This document shows, piece by piece, positions 51,087 through 59,744 of a stretch of 64,000 nt of DNA; the stretch's first letter is position 1; each line of letters opens with the position of its first letter. The stretch covers positions 3,286,001 through 3,350,000 of the forward strand of contig NZ_CP183332.1 in the NCBI RefSeq assembly GCF_048541825.1, in the 5' to 3' direction. Both the position numbers and the translations under genes were made by a program. Source of the stretch: Caulobacter sp048541825. GTDB taxonomy: Bacteria; Pseudomonadota; Alphaproteobacteria; Caulobacterales; Caulobacteraceae. Below the pieces are notes generated by a model. The model did no database searches and was not told the DNA's origin. It saw only the letters and a list, made by a program, of their open reading frames with translations.

Positions 51087-52485
51087 TCCGCTTGGGGTCC
51101 AGCGCCGAACGGATGGCCCGCAGGGCCGTCACCTCGACCGGATCCTTGTAGCCCAGCGCCTCAGCCGTCTTCATCGCCCCCAGGCCGTGCTCGGCGCTGA
51201 TCGAGCCGTTCAGGCCGGCGGTGATGTCGTGGACGATCCTGGCGCCGGCGTCGCGCAGGGCCTCGTGAGCGTCCTCGTCGCCGCCGATGGGTCGCAGCAC
51301 GTCATAGTGGACATTGCCGTCGCCCACATGGCCGAAGGCGACGATGCGGGTGCCGGGATAGGCGCTGGCGATGGCGGCGTTGGCGCGCGCGATGAAGACC
51401 GGGATCTTGGAGACCGGCACGCTGACATCATGCTTCCAGGCCGCGCCTTCGGGCTTCTGGCCGGCCGAATGACCCTCGCGGATGTGCCAGAAGGCCTTCA
51501 TCTGGGTCTGCGTCTGGGCCACGGCCGCGTCGCTGATCAGGCCGCGCTCCAGGGCGCTGGTCAGCAGCCGCTCTAGCGCCGCCTCGGCCGCGCCGGGCTC
51601 GCCGCTGGCGATCTCGATCAGCACGTACCAGGGATGGATCGAGGGCAGCGGATCGCGCAGGCCCGGCACGTTGCGGATCGTCAGCTCAAAGCCCAGCCGG
51701 CCCATCAGCTCGAAGGCCTCGACCGCCCCGCCGGTCTCGTCCTTGGCGCGGGCCAGCAGCTGGATGGCGTCGGCCGGCGAGCCCAGGCCGACGATGGCGA
51801 CGGCGCGCGAGGCCAGCAGCGGGTGCAGCTTCAGGCTGGCGGCGGTGACCACGCCCAGCGTGCCCTCGGCCCCGATCAGCAGCTGCTTGAGGTCGTAGCC
51901 GGTATTGTCCTTGCGCAGCCGCTTGAGGCCCTTCCAGATCTCGCCATTGGGCAGCACGGCCTCAAGGCCCAGCACCTGCTCGCGCATCATGCCGTAGCGC
52001 AGGACGGCGGTGCCGCCGGCATTGGTCGAGACCAGGCCGCCGATCGTGCAGGACCCTTCCGAGGCCACCCCCACCGTGAAGCGGCGACCGACGCTGGCCG
52101 CCTGGGCATGGGCTTCGGACAGGGTGACGCCGGCCTCCAGCACCATGACGTCGTCCAGGCCGTCGACATCGCGAACAGCCCGCAGCTTCTCGGTGGAGAG
52201 CAGGATCTCGCCGTGCGGGATCTGGCCGGCCACCAGCCCGGTATTGCCGCCCTGCGGGGTGATGGCCACGCCGTCGGCGGCGCAGATACCGACCACGGCG
52301 GCGACCTCGCCCGTCGTGCGCGGCAGCACCAGCAGAGGCGTCTCGCCCCGCCAGCGGCCGCGCCATTCGACCAGCTTGGGCTCAAGGCGGGCGGGATCCT
52401 GGCTCCATCCGCCCTCGCCGAGCACGGCCTTGAGGCGGGACAGGGTATCCCCAAGGGTAGAAGGGGAGGGAACGGGCTTGGTCAT
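51061..52485 (-). CDS. FAD-binding oxidoreductase, GlcD/D-2-hydroxyglutarate dehydrogenase-like
   Basis: 474-residue flavoprotein of the VAO/PCMH family. The FAD-binding PCMH domain has VAITPQGGNTGLVAGQ, followed by the conserved TNAGGTAVLRYGMMREQVLGLEAVL segment. The C-terminal FAD-linked oxidase domain ends ISAEHGLGAMKTAEALGYKDPVE...RSALDPKRIMNPRVLF. Family members oxidise D-lactate, D-2-hydroxyglutarate or glycolate; no subunit partners (glcE, glcF) are nearby, so a single-subunit D-2-hydroxy-acid dehydrogenase is likeliest. Confidence 0.9.
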   Translation of the reverse strand: MTKPVPSPSTLGDTLSRLKAVLGEGGWSQDPARLEPKLVEWRGRWRGETPLLVLPRTTGEVAAVVGICAADGVAITPQGGNTGLVAGQIPHGEILLSTEKLRAVRDVDGLDDVMVLEAGVTLSEAHAQAASVGRRFTVGVASEGSCTIGGLVSTNAGGTAVLRYGMMREQVLGLEAVLPNGEIWKGLKRLRKDNTGYDLKQLLIGAEGTLGVVTAASLKLHPLLASRAVAIVGLGSPADAIQLLARAKDETGGAVEAFELMGRLGFELTIRNVPGLRDPLPSIHPWYVLIEIASGEPGAAEAALERLLTSALERGLISDAAVAQTQTQMKAFWHIREGHSAGQKPEGAAWKHDVSVPVSKIPVFIARANAAIASAYPGTRIVAFGHVGDGNVHYDVLRPIGGDEDAHEALRDAGARIVHDITAGLNGSISAEHGLGAMKTAEALGYKDPVEVTALRAIRSALDPKRIMNPRVLF

Positions 52486-52523
52486 GGGGCGGGAGGATAC
52501 GCTTTTGGAGCGGGCCAGAATAG

Positions 52524-52545
52524 GATATACTTGGGTATATACCCC
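52524..52545. promoter_or_regulatory. Operator-like palindrome of vapBC
   Basis: GGATATAC (52524-52531) then the perfect 12-base palindrome GGGTATATACCC (52534-52545), ending 12 bases before the vapB ATG. The half sites GTATA/TATAC repeat. Toxin-antitoxin operons of the VapBC type are usually autorepressed through such palindromes overlapping the promoter; the TATA-rich stretch may double as the -10 region. Confidence 0.6.
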
Positions 52546-52556
52546 CGGAGCCTGCC

Positions 52557-52841
52557 ATGGGCATCTTCATCAAGAACCCCGAGACCGAAAAGATCGTTCG
52601 CGAAGTCGCCGCTCTACGGGGCACGACGATCACGGGCGCGATCGACGCGTTGGCGCGTGAAGCCCTGGCGCGCGAGCCGCCGAAGGTTCGCAAGCGGACC
52701 CTGGAAGAGATGCGCGCGGCTACAGAGGCGTTTCGGCGCGTCACAGGACTCGACAAGGAGCCGCTGCCCCTACGCCCGATGACGAAGGCTGACTGGGATG
52801 CGCTTTGGCCGACCGACATTCCCGAGATCGACGACGCATGA
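52557..52841 (+). CDS. vapB: VapB-family antitoxin
   Basis: 94-residue antitoxin of the PSK-operon/VapB transcription-factor type. The N-terminal ribbon-helix-helix-like part is MGIFIKNPETEKIVREVAALRG, which binds DNA and represses its operon. The acidic C terminus (MTKADWDALWPTDIPEIDDA) would wrap around and block the toxin. It overlaps vapC by ATGA, the classic antitoxin-first coupling. GGAG lies seven bases before the ATG. Confidence 0.88.
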   Translation: MGIFIKNPETEKIVREVAALRGTTITGAIDALAREALAREPPKVRKRTLEEMRAATEAFRRVTGLDKEPLPLRPMTKADWDALWPTDIPEIDDA

Positions 52842-53233
52842 CCCTGGTCGTGGATGCCTCGGCCCTCGTCGCGATTGCTCGGCACGAAGCCGGCTACGAG
52901 ATTCTGGAGGAGGCGCTGTCAAAGGCTGACCAAGCCTTCGCGACGACAGTCAACATCATGGAGGCGGGACTGGTTCTTGTCCTTCGCGACGCTCGTTTCA
53001 CAGCTGAGGGGTTTCAAGCCTGGCTGCACTCTCAGAACGTGGTTGAGACCCAGATCGTAGAAGCCGGGGCCGCCCTCGACGCCTACCTACGCTGGGGGAA
53101 AAGCGTTCATCGCGCGGGGCTGAACATGGGCGACTGCTTCGCCTACGCCCTGGCCAAGGCGCTGGACGCGCCGCTGCTCTACAAGGGCGACGACTTTCCG
53201 CTGACCGACGTGCGCTCGGCGCTGGACGCCTAG
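52838..53233 (+). CDS. vapC: VapC-family PIN-domain toxin (ribonuclease)
   Basis: 131-residue PIN-domain ribonuclease. Metal-binding acids are Asp6 in LVVDASALVAI, Glu in NIMEAGLV, Asp in MGDCFAYALAKALDAPLLYKGDDF (two). VapC toxins cut tRNA or rRNA when their antitoxin is lost. The ATG overlaps the vapB stop; the frame open from 52805 is shadow. Together with vapB this is the only mobile-type stress module in the window. Confidence 0.9.
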   Translation: MTLVVDASALVAIARHEAGYEILEEALSKADQAFATTVNIMEAGLVLVLRDARFTAEGFQAWLHSQNVVETQIVEAGAALDAYLRWGKSVHRAGLNMGDCFAYALAKALDAPLLYKGDDFPLTDVRSALDA

Positions 53234-53547
53234 CCGAGGTCTGGATCGGGAATGCCCCGGATCTTGGCCCAGTATTCCTCGCGCGCGTCGTCGTCGATCA
53301 CGGCCGGATCACCAGCGCCCTTGAACAGCCGGTCGCCGCCATCCTTGCGGGCCTTGGCGATCCAGAAGGGCTGGCCCGTCTCCAGATCGCGGAAATTGGC
53401 CTTCAGGCCCGAATTGCGCAGGGCCTCGAACGAGCGGCCGGCATAGTAGAGGGTCTCGCCCGTCTTGGACGACCCCACCCGCCCGATGCGCGCGGGACCG
53501 TTAAGGCCCTTGGACTTGTCCTCGAGGTACATGATCTTGAATTTCAT
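53230..53547 (-). CDS. Hypothetical small protein
   Basis: 105 residues, basic at the N terminus (MKFKIMYLEDKSKGLNGPARIGRVG), with strand-like segments (TLYYAGRSFEAL; LETGQPFWIAKARKDGGDRLF) and an acidic end (DDDAREEYWAKIRGIPDPDLG). No membrane helix or signal. It follows the Sua5 gene by six bases and its 3' end overlaps the vapC stop by four. Family unrecognised; the pattern suggests a small beta protein conserved in alphaproteobacteria. Confidence 0.75.
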   Translation of the reverse strand: MKFKIMYLEDKSKGLNGPARIGRVGSSKTGETLYYAGRSFEALRNSGLKANFRDLETGQPFWIAKARKDGGDRLFKGAGDPAVIDDDAREEYWAKIRGIPDPDLG

Positions 53548-53553
53548 CGGCCT

Positions 53554-54531
53554 CTATCCCACGAACCCGGCCGCGCGTCTAAGCCGGTCATTGATCGCCT
53601 CGCCCAAGCCTTCCTGAGGAATGGCCGCCACGGCAATGCCGAGGGGTCTGGTCCGATCGGCGGCGCGCAGGAACGAGAACAGGTTGGCGGCGGCCTCGCT
53701 GAGCGACCCGGTCGGGCTGAGGTTGAACACGCCCTCCCCGTCCGGCCACAGACCAAAGGCCAGGAACGCCTCGCCGACGAGGGGGGCGGCGGCATCGATG
53801 CGCACCGGCGCGTCGGGGGCATAGTGCAGGGCCATGCGTCCGGGCGAGCGCTTGGCGTCGTTCTCGGCCTCGGCGAGAGGACCAACCACGGCCTCCAGCT
53901 GGGCGCGGGTCACGGCGCCGGGGCGCAGCAGGCGCGGCGGGCCGTCGAGCACGGCGACCACAGTGGATTCCAGCCCGACTTCGCAGGGACCGCCATCTAG
54001 CGTGACGGCGCAGGCGCCGCCGGTCTCGCCAAAGGCGTCAGCATAGGTGGTGGGACTGGGCCGGCCCGAGCGGTTGGCCGAGGGGGCCACGACCGGCCCG
54101 CCGAACGCCGCCAGAACGGCGCGCGCCAGCGAATGGCCGGGCACCCGGATGGCCACGGTGTCGAGCCCGGCCCGCGCCAGATCACAGACCGCCGAAGCGT
54201 CGCGGATCGGCGCGACGAGGGTCAGGGGGCCGGGCCAGAAGGCCCGGGCGAGGGCCATGGCGCGGTCGTCGAGGACGGCGATCCGCGCGGCGGTCTCGAC
54301 GTCGGCCACATGGGCGATCAGCGGATTGAAGCGCGGCCGACCCTTGGCCTCGAAGATCGCCGCCACGGCCGCCGGATTGGCCGCGTCGGCGCCCAGACCA
54401 TAGACGGTCTCGGTGGGCAGCAGCACCAACTGGCCGGCGGCCAGGGCGCGCGCGGCCTCTACGACTTGCGTGTCGCCTTCAGGGAGAAGCTGACCTTCAC
54501 CTTGGCCGCGATCTGATCCGTGCTCGCCCAT
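53554..54531 (-). CDS. L-threonylcarbamoyladenylate synthase (Sua5/TsaC2)
   Basis: 325-residue long-form enzyme that makes threonylcarbamoyl-AMP for the t6A37 modification of tRNAs reading ANN codons. The YrdC-type domain shows LLPTETVYGLGADA, KGRPRFNPL and SANRSGRPSPT, and the C-terminal Sua5 domain begins SPGRMALHYAPDAPV. There is no ATG, GTG or TTG between the 54531 ATG and the conserved core, so the gene must start inside the preceding cytochrome b561-YceI gene (73-base overlap). That is a long overlap and suggests coupling. Confidence 0.9.
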   Translation of the reverse strand: MGEHGSDRGQGEGQLLPEGDTQVVEAARALAAGQLVLLPTETVYGLGADAANPAAVAAIFEAKGRPRFNPLIAHVADVETAARIAVLDDRAMALARAFWPGPLTLVAPIRDASAVCDLARAGLDTVAIRVPGHSLARAVLAAFGGPVVAPSANRSGRPSPTTYADAFGETGGACAVTLDGGPCEVGLESTVVAVLDGPPRLLRPGAVTRAQLEAVVGPLAEAENDAKRSPGRMALHYAPDAPVRIDAAAPLVGEAFLAFGLWPDGEGVFNLSPTGSLSEAAANLFSFLRAADRTRPLGIAVAAIPQEGLGEAINDRLRRAAGFVG

Positions 54532-55742
54532 TCGCCCTGTCCGACCCCGAACGACGTCCGGTCGAGGCTGGTTACACCGCGCGCCGTGGCTGTGTCGCCG
54601 TCGATCTTCAAGCTGAACGGCAGGCTGAGCGGCTTCTTGACACCGCGCAGGTCCAGGGTCCCGTCGGCGATGTAGCGGCCCTCGCCGGTCTTGCGGAACT
54701 TGGTGGCCGTGAACGTCGCCTTGGGGTGGCTGGCGCTGTCGAAGAAATCGCCGCTGGGCAGGCTCTCGTCGCGCTGGGCGTCGCCGGTCTGGGCCGAGGC
54801 CGTGTCGATGCTGACGGTCAGCTTCGAGCGGTCCAGAGCCTCGGGCGAAAACAGGATGTCGGCGGTCCAGCGGGTGAAGCTGCCCTCCAGGGCGTCGCCC
54901 GACCAGGAGGCGGTGAAGCCGAGCTTGCCGCCCTTGGCCACCGTCCAGGCCACGGGATCCTTCAGGGCCGGATCCGCGACCGGCGCGGCGGCGGCCTCGG
55001 CCGGCGTCGCCGCAGCCTCCGGCGTTGCGGGCGGGGCGACCGGGGCGTCAACAGGCTCCTCGGCGACCGCAGGCGCGGCCACCGGCTTGACGGCGGGGGT
55101 GTAGAGATAGCCGGCGGCGATCACCGCCGCGAGGCCGGCGGCGGCGAGCCAGGCGCGCGGCTCCTTCCAGCCCGGACGCGCGCCCGGCGCCATGTGATCC
55201 AGCACCTCGTCCTTGTCGAGGATCTGATGCTTGGCCACCGCGCCCAGGTGCAGCAGCAGCAGCAGATAGGTGGTCTTGACCAGCACGCCGTGGCTGATCT
55301 CGCCGATCTCGTGCCAGACGTGCTTGGCGCCCTCCGCAAGATCGGGCAGCAGCGGCAGGTGCGGCCAGGGAACGACCCCGAACAGCACGGTGGGGATATT
55401 GGTGCGGCTGGCCGAGACGATGATCCAGCCGGTCAGTGGCAGGCCGATCATGATCACATAGAAGCCCCAGTGCACCACGTGCGAGGCGATGCGCTCCCAG
55501 TTGGGCTGGCCCACCGGCGGCGGCGGCGACGTATGGGTCAGCTTCCAGGCCAGCCGGAACAGGCTGAGCAGCAGGATGGTGATCCCGATCGACTTGTGCA
55601 GCTGGAAGAGGGCGAAGGTCTCCGGTCCCTTGGGACCGTCCCCCGCCCTCCAGCCAAGGATGATCTGGAAGATGATGGCCGCGGCGATCAGCCAGTGAAT
55701 GACGATCGCCACCGTCGTGTAGCGCGTGCGTGTCGCGGCCAT
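54459..55742 (-). CDS. Cytochrome b561 / YceI fusion protein
   Basis: 427 residues in two parts. The first 190 residues are a four-helix cytochrome b561 (IVIHWLIAAAIIFQIILGW with haem-ligand His, FALFQLHKSIGITILLLSLFRLAWKLTH, and HLGAVAKHQILDKDEVLDHM). An Ala/Pro/Glu-rich linker (about 215-265) leads to a YceI-like lipocalin-fold domain (WTVAKGGKLGFTASWSGDALEGSFTRW to the C terminus). YceI proteins bind isoprenoid lipids such as quinones, so the fusion may join a membrane haem and a periplasmic quinone carrier (inference). A stand-alone YceI is encoded just upstream. Confidence 0.88.
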   Translation of the reverse strand: MAATRTRYTTVAIVIHWLIAAAIIFQIILGWRAGDGPKGPETFALFQLHKSIGITILLLSLFRLAWKLTHTSPPPPVGQPNWERIASHVVHWGFYVIMIGLPLTGWIIVSASRTNIPTVLFGVVPWPHLPLLPDLAEGAKHVWHEIGEISHGVLVKTTYLLLLLHLGAVAKHQILDKDEVLDHMAPGARPGWKEPRAWLAAAGLAAVIAAGYLYTPAVKPVAAPAVAEEPVDAPVAPPATPEAAATPAEAAAAPVADPALKDPVAWTVAKGGKLGFTASWSGDALEGSFTRWTADILFSPEALDRSKLTVSIDTASAQTGDAQRDESLPSGDFFDSASHPKATFTATKFRKTGEGRYIADGTLDLRGVKKPLSLPFSLKIDGDTATARGVTSLDRTSFGVGQGEWASTDQIAAKVKVSFSLKATRKS

Positions 55743-55830
55743 CAGGCTCTCCAGAGTCGGTCTAGACTTCTATCTTATGCATTGTCTTGACGCGAACCGG
55801 AGGCCACTTCGCTCAAAAATGTCTGCCGGC

Positions 55831-56463
55831 TTACTTCTTGTCGAACTCGACTTCGATGTTCAGCGTCACGTCGTCGCCGACCAGCGGAACATACTTGGAA
55901 ACGCCGAATTCCGAGCGCTTGATCATGGTCGAGGCCGAGAAGCCGGTCTTGACGCTGCCGGGCATGAAGGCGCCGCCGACGCCGTTGAAGGTGACGTCCA
56001 GAACCACCGGCTTGGTCACGCCATGGAAGGTCAGGTCGCCCGTGACCTTGCCGGTCTTGCCGTCGCCCACATCGACCTTGGTCGAGACGAAGGTGATGGT
56101 CGGATATTTGGCCGTTTCCAGCCAGCCGTCGCCGACCAGCTCCTTGTTGAACTTCAGGCCGAAGGCGTCGGCGCCCGTCGAGGTGTCGATCGAGGCGGGG
56201 TCGACCGCAACGGTGATCTTGGAGGCTTCCGGCGCCTTGGGATCATAGGTGAAGCTGGCGTCCAGCTTGGTGAAGCGCAGGGTGTAGTTGGAGAAACCCA
56301 TGTGGCTGAGCTTGGCGGTCAGCACGGCGTGGGTCTTGTCGAGCACATAGTTGCCGGCCGGCAGGTCGGCGGGACTGGTCGATTTGACACCCGGCGCGGC
56401 CAGGGCGGCGGGCGCCGTGAACAGCGCGGCGGCGAGCGCGGCGTAGGCGAAGGGACGGGCCAT
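55831..56463 (-). CDS. YceI-family periplasmic protein
   Basis: 210 residues with a signal peptide (MARPFAYAALAAALFTAPAALAA). The YceI domain begins PAGNYVLDKTHAVLTAKLSHMGFSNYTLRF and includes DLTFHGVTKPVVLDVTFNG and the C-terminal VGDDVTLNIEVEF strand. It is a lipocalin-like carrier of an isoprenoid quinone-type lipid in the periplasm. Paralogous to the C-terminal half of the next gene, which follows by 88 bases. Both share the DVxxFxGxTKPxxLxxxF pattern. Confidence 0.92.
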   Translation of the reverse strand: MARPFAYAALAAALFTAPAALAAPGVKSTSPADLPAGNYVLDKTHAVLTAKLSHMGFSNYTLRFTKLDASFTYDPKAPEASKITVAVDPASIDTSTGADAFGLKFNKELVGDGWLETAKYPTITFVSTKVDVGDGKTGKVTGDLTFHGVTKPVVLDVTFNGVGGAFMPGSVKTGFSASTMIKRSEFGVSKYVPLVGDDVTLNIEVEFDKK

Positions 56464-56645
56464 AGGTCGGAATCTCCAAACTGTGATTGTAGCAGTTGCG
56501 ATTGCCTCGACTTAAGAAGTCCCGCGCAAGGATAAAGGGCCGCAACATCACGAAGCCGTGACTTCTTGAACGAGCGTCGCGCCAGCTTGGCCCCGCCGCC
56601 ACTCGCGCCTAAACAGAACACCGATAATCTGGAGCCTCGCCGTTC

Positions 56646-58427
56646 ATGACCTACCGCGCCCCTGTCCGTGACATCGCTTTTTCGCTGCGGCACGCGGCCG
56701 GCTTTGATCGCCTTTCCGACGCCTTTCCCGACGCCGACGCCGACACGGTTCAGGCCGTGCTGGAAGGGGCCGGGGCCCTGGCCAGTGACATTCTGGCCCC
56801 GCTGAACCGCCAGGGCGATCTGGTAGGCGCGAAACTGGAAAACGGAGTGGTCCGCGCCGCGCCAGGCTTCGGTGAGGCGTATCGGCAGTTTGCCCAAGGC
56901 GGCTGGAACGGCCTGGCGGCGGATCCTGACCATGGCGGCCAGGGCTTGCCCAAAAGCCTGGAGGTCGGCGTCTTCGAGATGTTCCAGGCCGCCAACATGG
57001 CCTTTGGCCTGTGCCCCATGCTGACCCTGGGAGCGATCGAGGCCCTGGCCCACCACGGCTCTGACCGCCAGAAAAGCCTGTATCTGCCGCATCTGGTCTC
57101 GGGCGAATGGACCGGCACCATGAACCTGACCGAACCCCAGGCCGGCTCGGACCTGGCGGCGATCACCACGATGGCTACGCCGGATGGCGACGGCGGCTAC
57201 ACCCTGTCGGGCCAGAAGATCTACATCACCTGGGGCGACCACGACGTCGCCGACAATATCGTCCACCTGATCATCGCCCGCACGCCGGACGCGCCTCCCG
57301 GCGTGAAGGGCATCTCGCTGTTCCTGGCGACCAAGATCCTGGTCGGCGAGGACGGCGCCCTGGGCGCGGCCAACGCCCTGCGGGCCGGCGGACTGGAGCA
57401 CAAGCTGGGCATCCATGGCTCGCCCACCTGCGTGATGCTGTTCGAGGGCGCCAAGGCCGAGCTGGTCGGCCAGCTGGGCTCGGGCCTGGCCCACATGTTC
57501 ACGATGATGAACGCCGCACGCCTGCAGGTCGGCGCCCAGGGCGTCGCCATCGCCGAGCGCGCCTATCAGCAAGCGCTCGCTTTCGCGCTGGAGCGCCGGC
57601 AGGGCCGCTCGGCCTGGACCGGCGAGAACGCGGCCCGCTTGTTCGACCATCCCGACGTGCGCCGCACCCTGATGCTGATGAAGGCCCGGATCGAAGCGGC
57701 GCGGGGCATCTGCCTGTCGACCGGCGTCGCCGCCGACCTGGCCACCCATGGCGCCACCGAGGACCAGCGCGTCGCCGCCAAGCTGCGCGAGGAGCTGCTG
57801 ACCCCGATCGCCAAGGCCTGGTCGACCGACATGGGCGTCGAGGTCGCCTCGCAGGGCGTGCAGATCCACGGCGGCATGGGCTTTGTCGAGGAAACCGGCG
57901 CGGCCCAGCACTATCGCGACGCCCGCATCGCCCCGATCTATGAGGGGACCAACGGCATCCAGGCCATCGACCTGGTCGGCCGCAAGCTGAGCCTTGGCGA
58001 AGGCCAGGCGATCGGCGACCTGATGGACGACATCCGCGACACGATCGACGCCCTGAACGCGGCCGCCGATCCGGCCTTGGGCACGATGGCCAGGCGCCTG
58101 GAGACCGCCCTGGACGCGGCCAGCGCCGCCACGGCCTGGCTGATCGAGCGTCGGGCGCGGGCCATGCCCGACGCGCTGTCGGGCGCAACGGCCTATCTGA
58201 AACTGCTGGGCGACGTGGTCGGCGGCTGGATGCTGGCCAAGGGCGCCCTGGCGGCCTCGGCGGCCCTGGCGGCGGGCGACGGCGACGCCGGGTGGCTGTC
58301 GACCAAACAGGCTCTGGCGCGGATCTATGCCGAGGCGGTGCTGGCCCAGGTTCCGGGGCAGGTGGCCGGCGTCATGCTGGGAGCGGCGGATCTGGAAGCG
58401 ACGACGCCGGAGATGCTGGGGGTTTAG
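56646..58427 (+). CDS. Large acyl-CoA dehydrogenase (DmdC-like group)
   Basis: 593-residue FAD-dependent acyl-CoA dehydrogenase of the long form with an extra C-terminal domain. Core motifs are MNLTEPQAGSDLAAITT, LSGQKIYITWGDHDVADNIVHL, EHKLGIHGSPTCVM and GVQIHGGMGFVEETGAAQHYRDARIAPIYEGTNGIQAIDLVGRK. The extra N-terminal segment (YRAPVRDIAFSLRHAAGFDRL) and C-terminal helical domain match the 3-methylmercaptopropionyl-CoA dehydrogenase (DmdC) type, but this type also covers other acyl-CoAs. CTGGAG precedes the ATG. Substrate unknown. Confidence 0.9.
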   Translation: MTYRAPVRDIAFSLRHAAGFDRLSDAFPDADADTVQAVLEGAGALASDILAPLNRQGDLVGAKLENGVVRAAPGFGEAYRQFAQGGWNGLAADPDHGGQGLPKSLEVGVFEMFQAANMAFGLCPMLTLGAIEALAHHGSDRQKSLYLPHLVSGEWTGTMNLTEPQAGSDLAAITTMATPDGDGGYTLSGQKIYITWGDHDVADNIVHLIIARTPDAPPGVKGISLFLATKILVGEDGALGAANALRAGGLEHKLGIHGSPTCVMLFEGAKAELVGQLGSGLAHMFTMMNAARLQVGAQGVAIAERAYQQALAFALERRQGRSAWTGENAARLFDHPDVRRTLMLMKARIEAARGICLSTGVAADLATHGATEDQRVAAKLREELLTPIAKAWSTDMGVEVASQGVQIHGGMGFVEETGAAQHYRDARIAPIYEGTNGIQAIDLVGRKLSLGEGQAIGDLMDDIRDTIDALNAAADPALGTMARRLETALDAASAATAWLIERRARAMPDALSGATAYLKLLGDVVGGWMLAKGALAASAALAAGDGDAGWLSTKQALARIYAEAVLAQVPGQVAGVMLGAADLEATTPEMLGV

Positions 58428-58435
58428 ATCGAGAA

Positions 58436-58553
58436 GAAGTCCTCCCCCTGAAGGGGAGGCGGCGCGAAGCGCCGGAGGGGGAAGTGCAGCTGACGCTCAG
58501 CCAGACTTCCCTCTCCGTCGGCTACGCCGACACCTCTCCCATCAGGGAGAGGG
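58436..58553. repeat. Paired hairpin repeat, copy 2
   Basis: Fills most of the gap between convergent genes. Left module 58436-58487: GAAGTCCTCCCC hairpin, CGGCGC-GAA-GCGCCG hairpin, GGAGGGGGAAGT. Right module 58505-58553 is the inverse: ACTTCCCTCTCC, GTCGGC-TAC-GCCGAC, CCTCTCCC-ATCA-GGGAGAGG. Same architecture as copies at 49931 and 59745. Confidence 0.8.
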
Positions 58554-58565
58554 CTTTTGCGATCC

Positions 58566-59048
58566 CTACAGCTGGCCCAGCATGTAGTCCGCCGACGAGA
58601 CCTTGAACTCACCGCCCTCTTCGACGTTGAGCGACGTCACCACGCCGTCCTTGGCGATCAGCGAATAGCGCTGCGAGCGCGAGCCCATGCCGAACTTGGA
58701 GCCGTCAAACTCCAGGCCGATGGCGCGGGTGAAGTCGCCGTTGCCGTCGGCCAGCAGCATCACTTCGTCGGTGATGCCCTGGTCCTTGCCCCAGGCCTTC
58801 ATCACGAACAGGTCGTTGACCGAGACGCAAGCGATGGCATCAACGCCCTTGGCCTTGAACTCGGCGGCGTGGTCCTTGAAGCCCGGCAGGTGCTTGGCCG
58901 AGCAGGTGGGGGTGAAGGCGCCGGGAACGGCGAACAGGGCGACGGTCTTGCCCTTGAACAGGTCGTCGGTGGTGACCGGCGCAGGGCCTTCGGCCGTGCT
59001 GGTCATGAAAGTCGCCGCGGGAAGCGTATCGCCAACCTTGATCGTCAT
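58566..59048 (-). CDS. Peroxiredoxin (Prx5-like, redoxin family)
   Basis: 160-residue thiol peroxidase. The peroxidatic Cys is in PGAFTPTCSAKHLPG, and the conserved VSVNDLFVMKAWGKD and MGSRSQRYSLIAKDGVV segments mark the Prx5/AhpE-type group. No glutaredoxin domain. ATG at 59048 with AGGACAGGA upstream; the longer open frame to 59717 is shadow of yqgE. Scavenges hydrogen and organic peroxides. Confidence 0.93.
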   Translation of the reverse strand: MTIKVGDTLPAATFMTSTAEGPAPVTTDDLFKGKTVALFAVPGAFTPTCSAKHLPGFKDHAAEFKAKGVDAIACVSVNDLFVMKAWGKDQGITDEVMLLADGNGDFTRAIGLEFDGSKFGMGSRSQRYSLIAKDGVVTSLNVEEGGEFKVSSADYMLGQL

Positions 59049-59159
59049 GGGCTTGGTCCTGTCCTTTGAGAGTGCGCAAATCGAATATAGGTCCGACGAC
59101 AACGCGCCAACCCCAAGGTTCGACTTGAAACCGTCGCGTTCTATCCCGATCCTGTGTCC

Positions 59160-59744
59160 ATGAACCGCGACACGCATGACGAGGCGGACTTCCTGGCCGG
59201 GCGCCTGCTGGTGGCCATGCCGGGCATCGAGGACGAACGCTTCGAACGCGCGGTCCTCTATATGTGCGCCCACGACGAAGAGCAGGCCATGGCCATCACG
59301 GTCAATCGCCCAGTCGAGGGCCTGACGGTGTTCGAGCTGCTCGACAAGCTGGGCGTTCGCTCCGAGATCAAGACCCAGAACACCCTCGTTCTGCTGGGCG
59401 GTCCGGTCGAGCTGGAGCGCGGCTTTGTGTTGCACACCGACGACTTCAACTCGCCCGACTCGACCCTGCCCCTGCACGACGGCCTGGCCCTGACCGCTAC
59501 CCGCGACGTGCTGGACGCCTTGGGCAGCCAGATCCACCATCCCCGCCGGGCGATCCTGGCCCTGGGCTATGCCGGCTGGGGTCCGGGCCAGCTGGAGCAG
59601 GAGGTACGCGACAACATCTGGCTGGTCTGCGACGCCGACGAGGAGCTGCTGTTCGACGACGACCATGAGCACAAGTGGACGCGGGCGCTGGCCAAGCTGG
59701 GGATTTCTGCGGATCACCTGTCGACGCAGGCGGGACGGGCTTAA
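59160..59744 (+). CDS. YqgE/AlgH family protein
   Basis: About 194 residues of the UPF0301 family. Conserved blocks are DFLAGRLLVAMPGIEDERFERAVLYMCAHDEEQAMAITVNRP, LLGGPVELERGFVLH and LALGYAGWGPGQLEQEVRDN. A GTG two codons earlier (59154) is an alternative start; neither has a clear ribosome-binding site. Function remains poorly defined. It ends immediately before a repeat and converges on pdeA. Confidence 0.9.
   Translation: MNRDTHDEADFLAGRLLVAMPGIEDERFERAVLYMCAHDEEQAMAITVNRPVEGLTVFELLDKLGVRSEIKTQNTLVLLGGPVELERGFVLHTDDFNSPDSTLPLHDGLALTATRDVLDALGSQIHHPRRAILALGYAGWGPGQLEQEVRDNIWLVCDADEELLFDDDHEHKWTRALAKLGISADHLSTQAGRA

Noticed and set aside
52838..53233. vapBC as part of a mobile island
   Set aside because: Flanking genes are chromosomal and no integrase, direct repeats or tRNA edge is visible; the pair stands alone.
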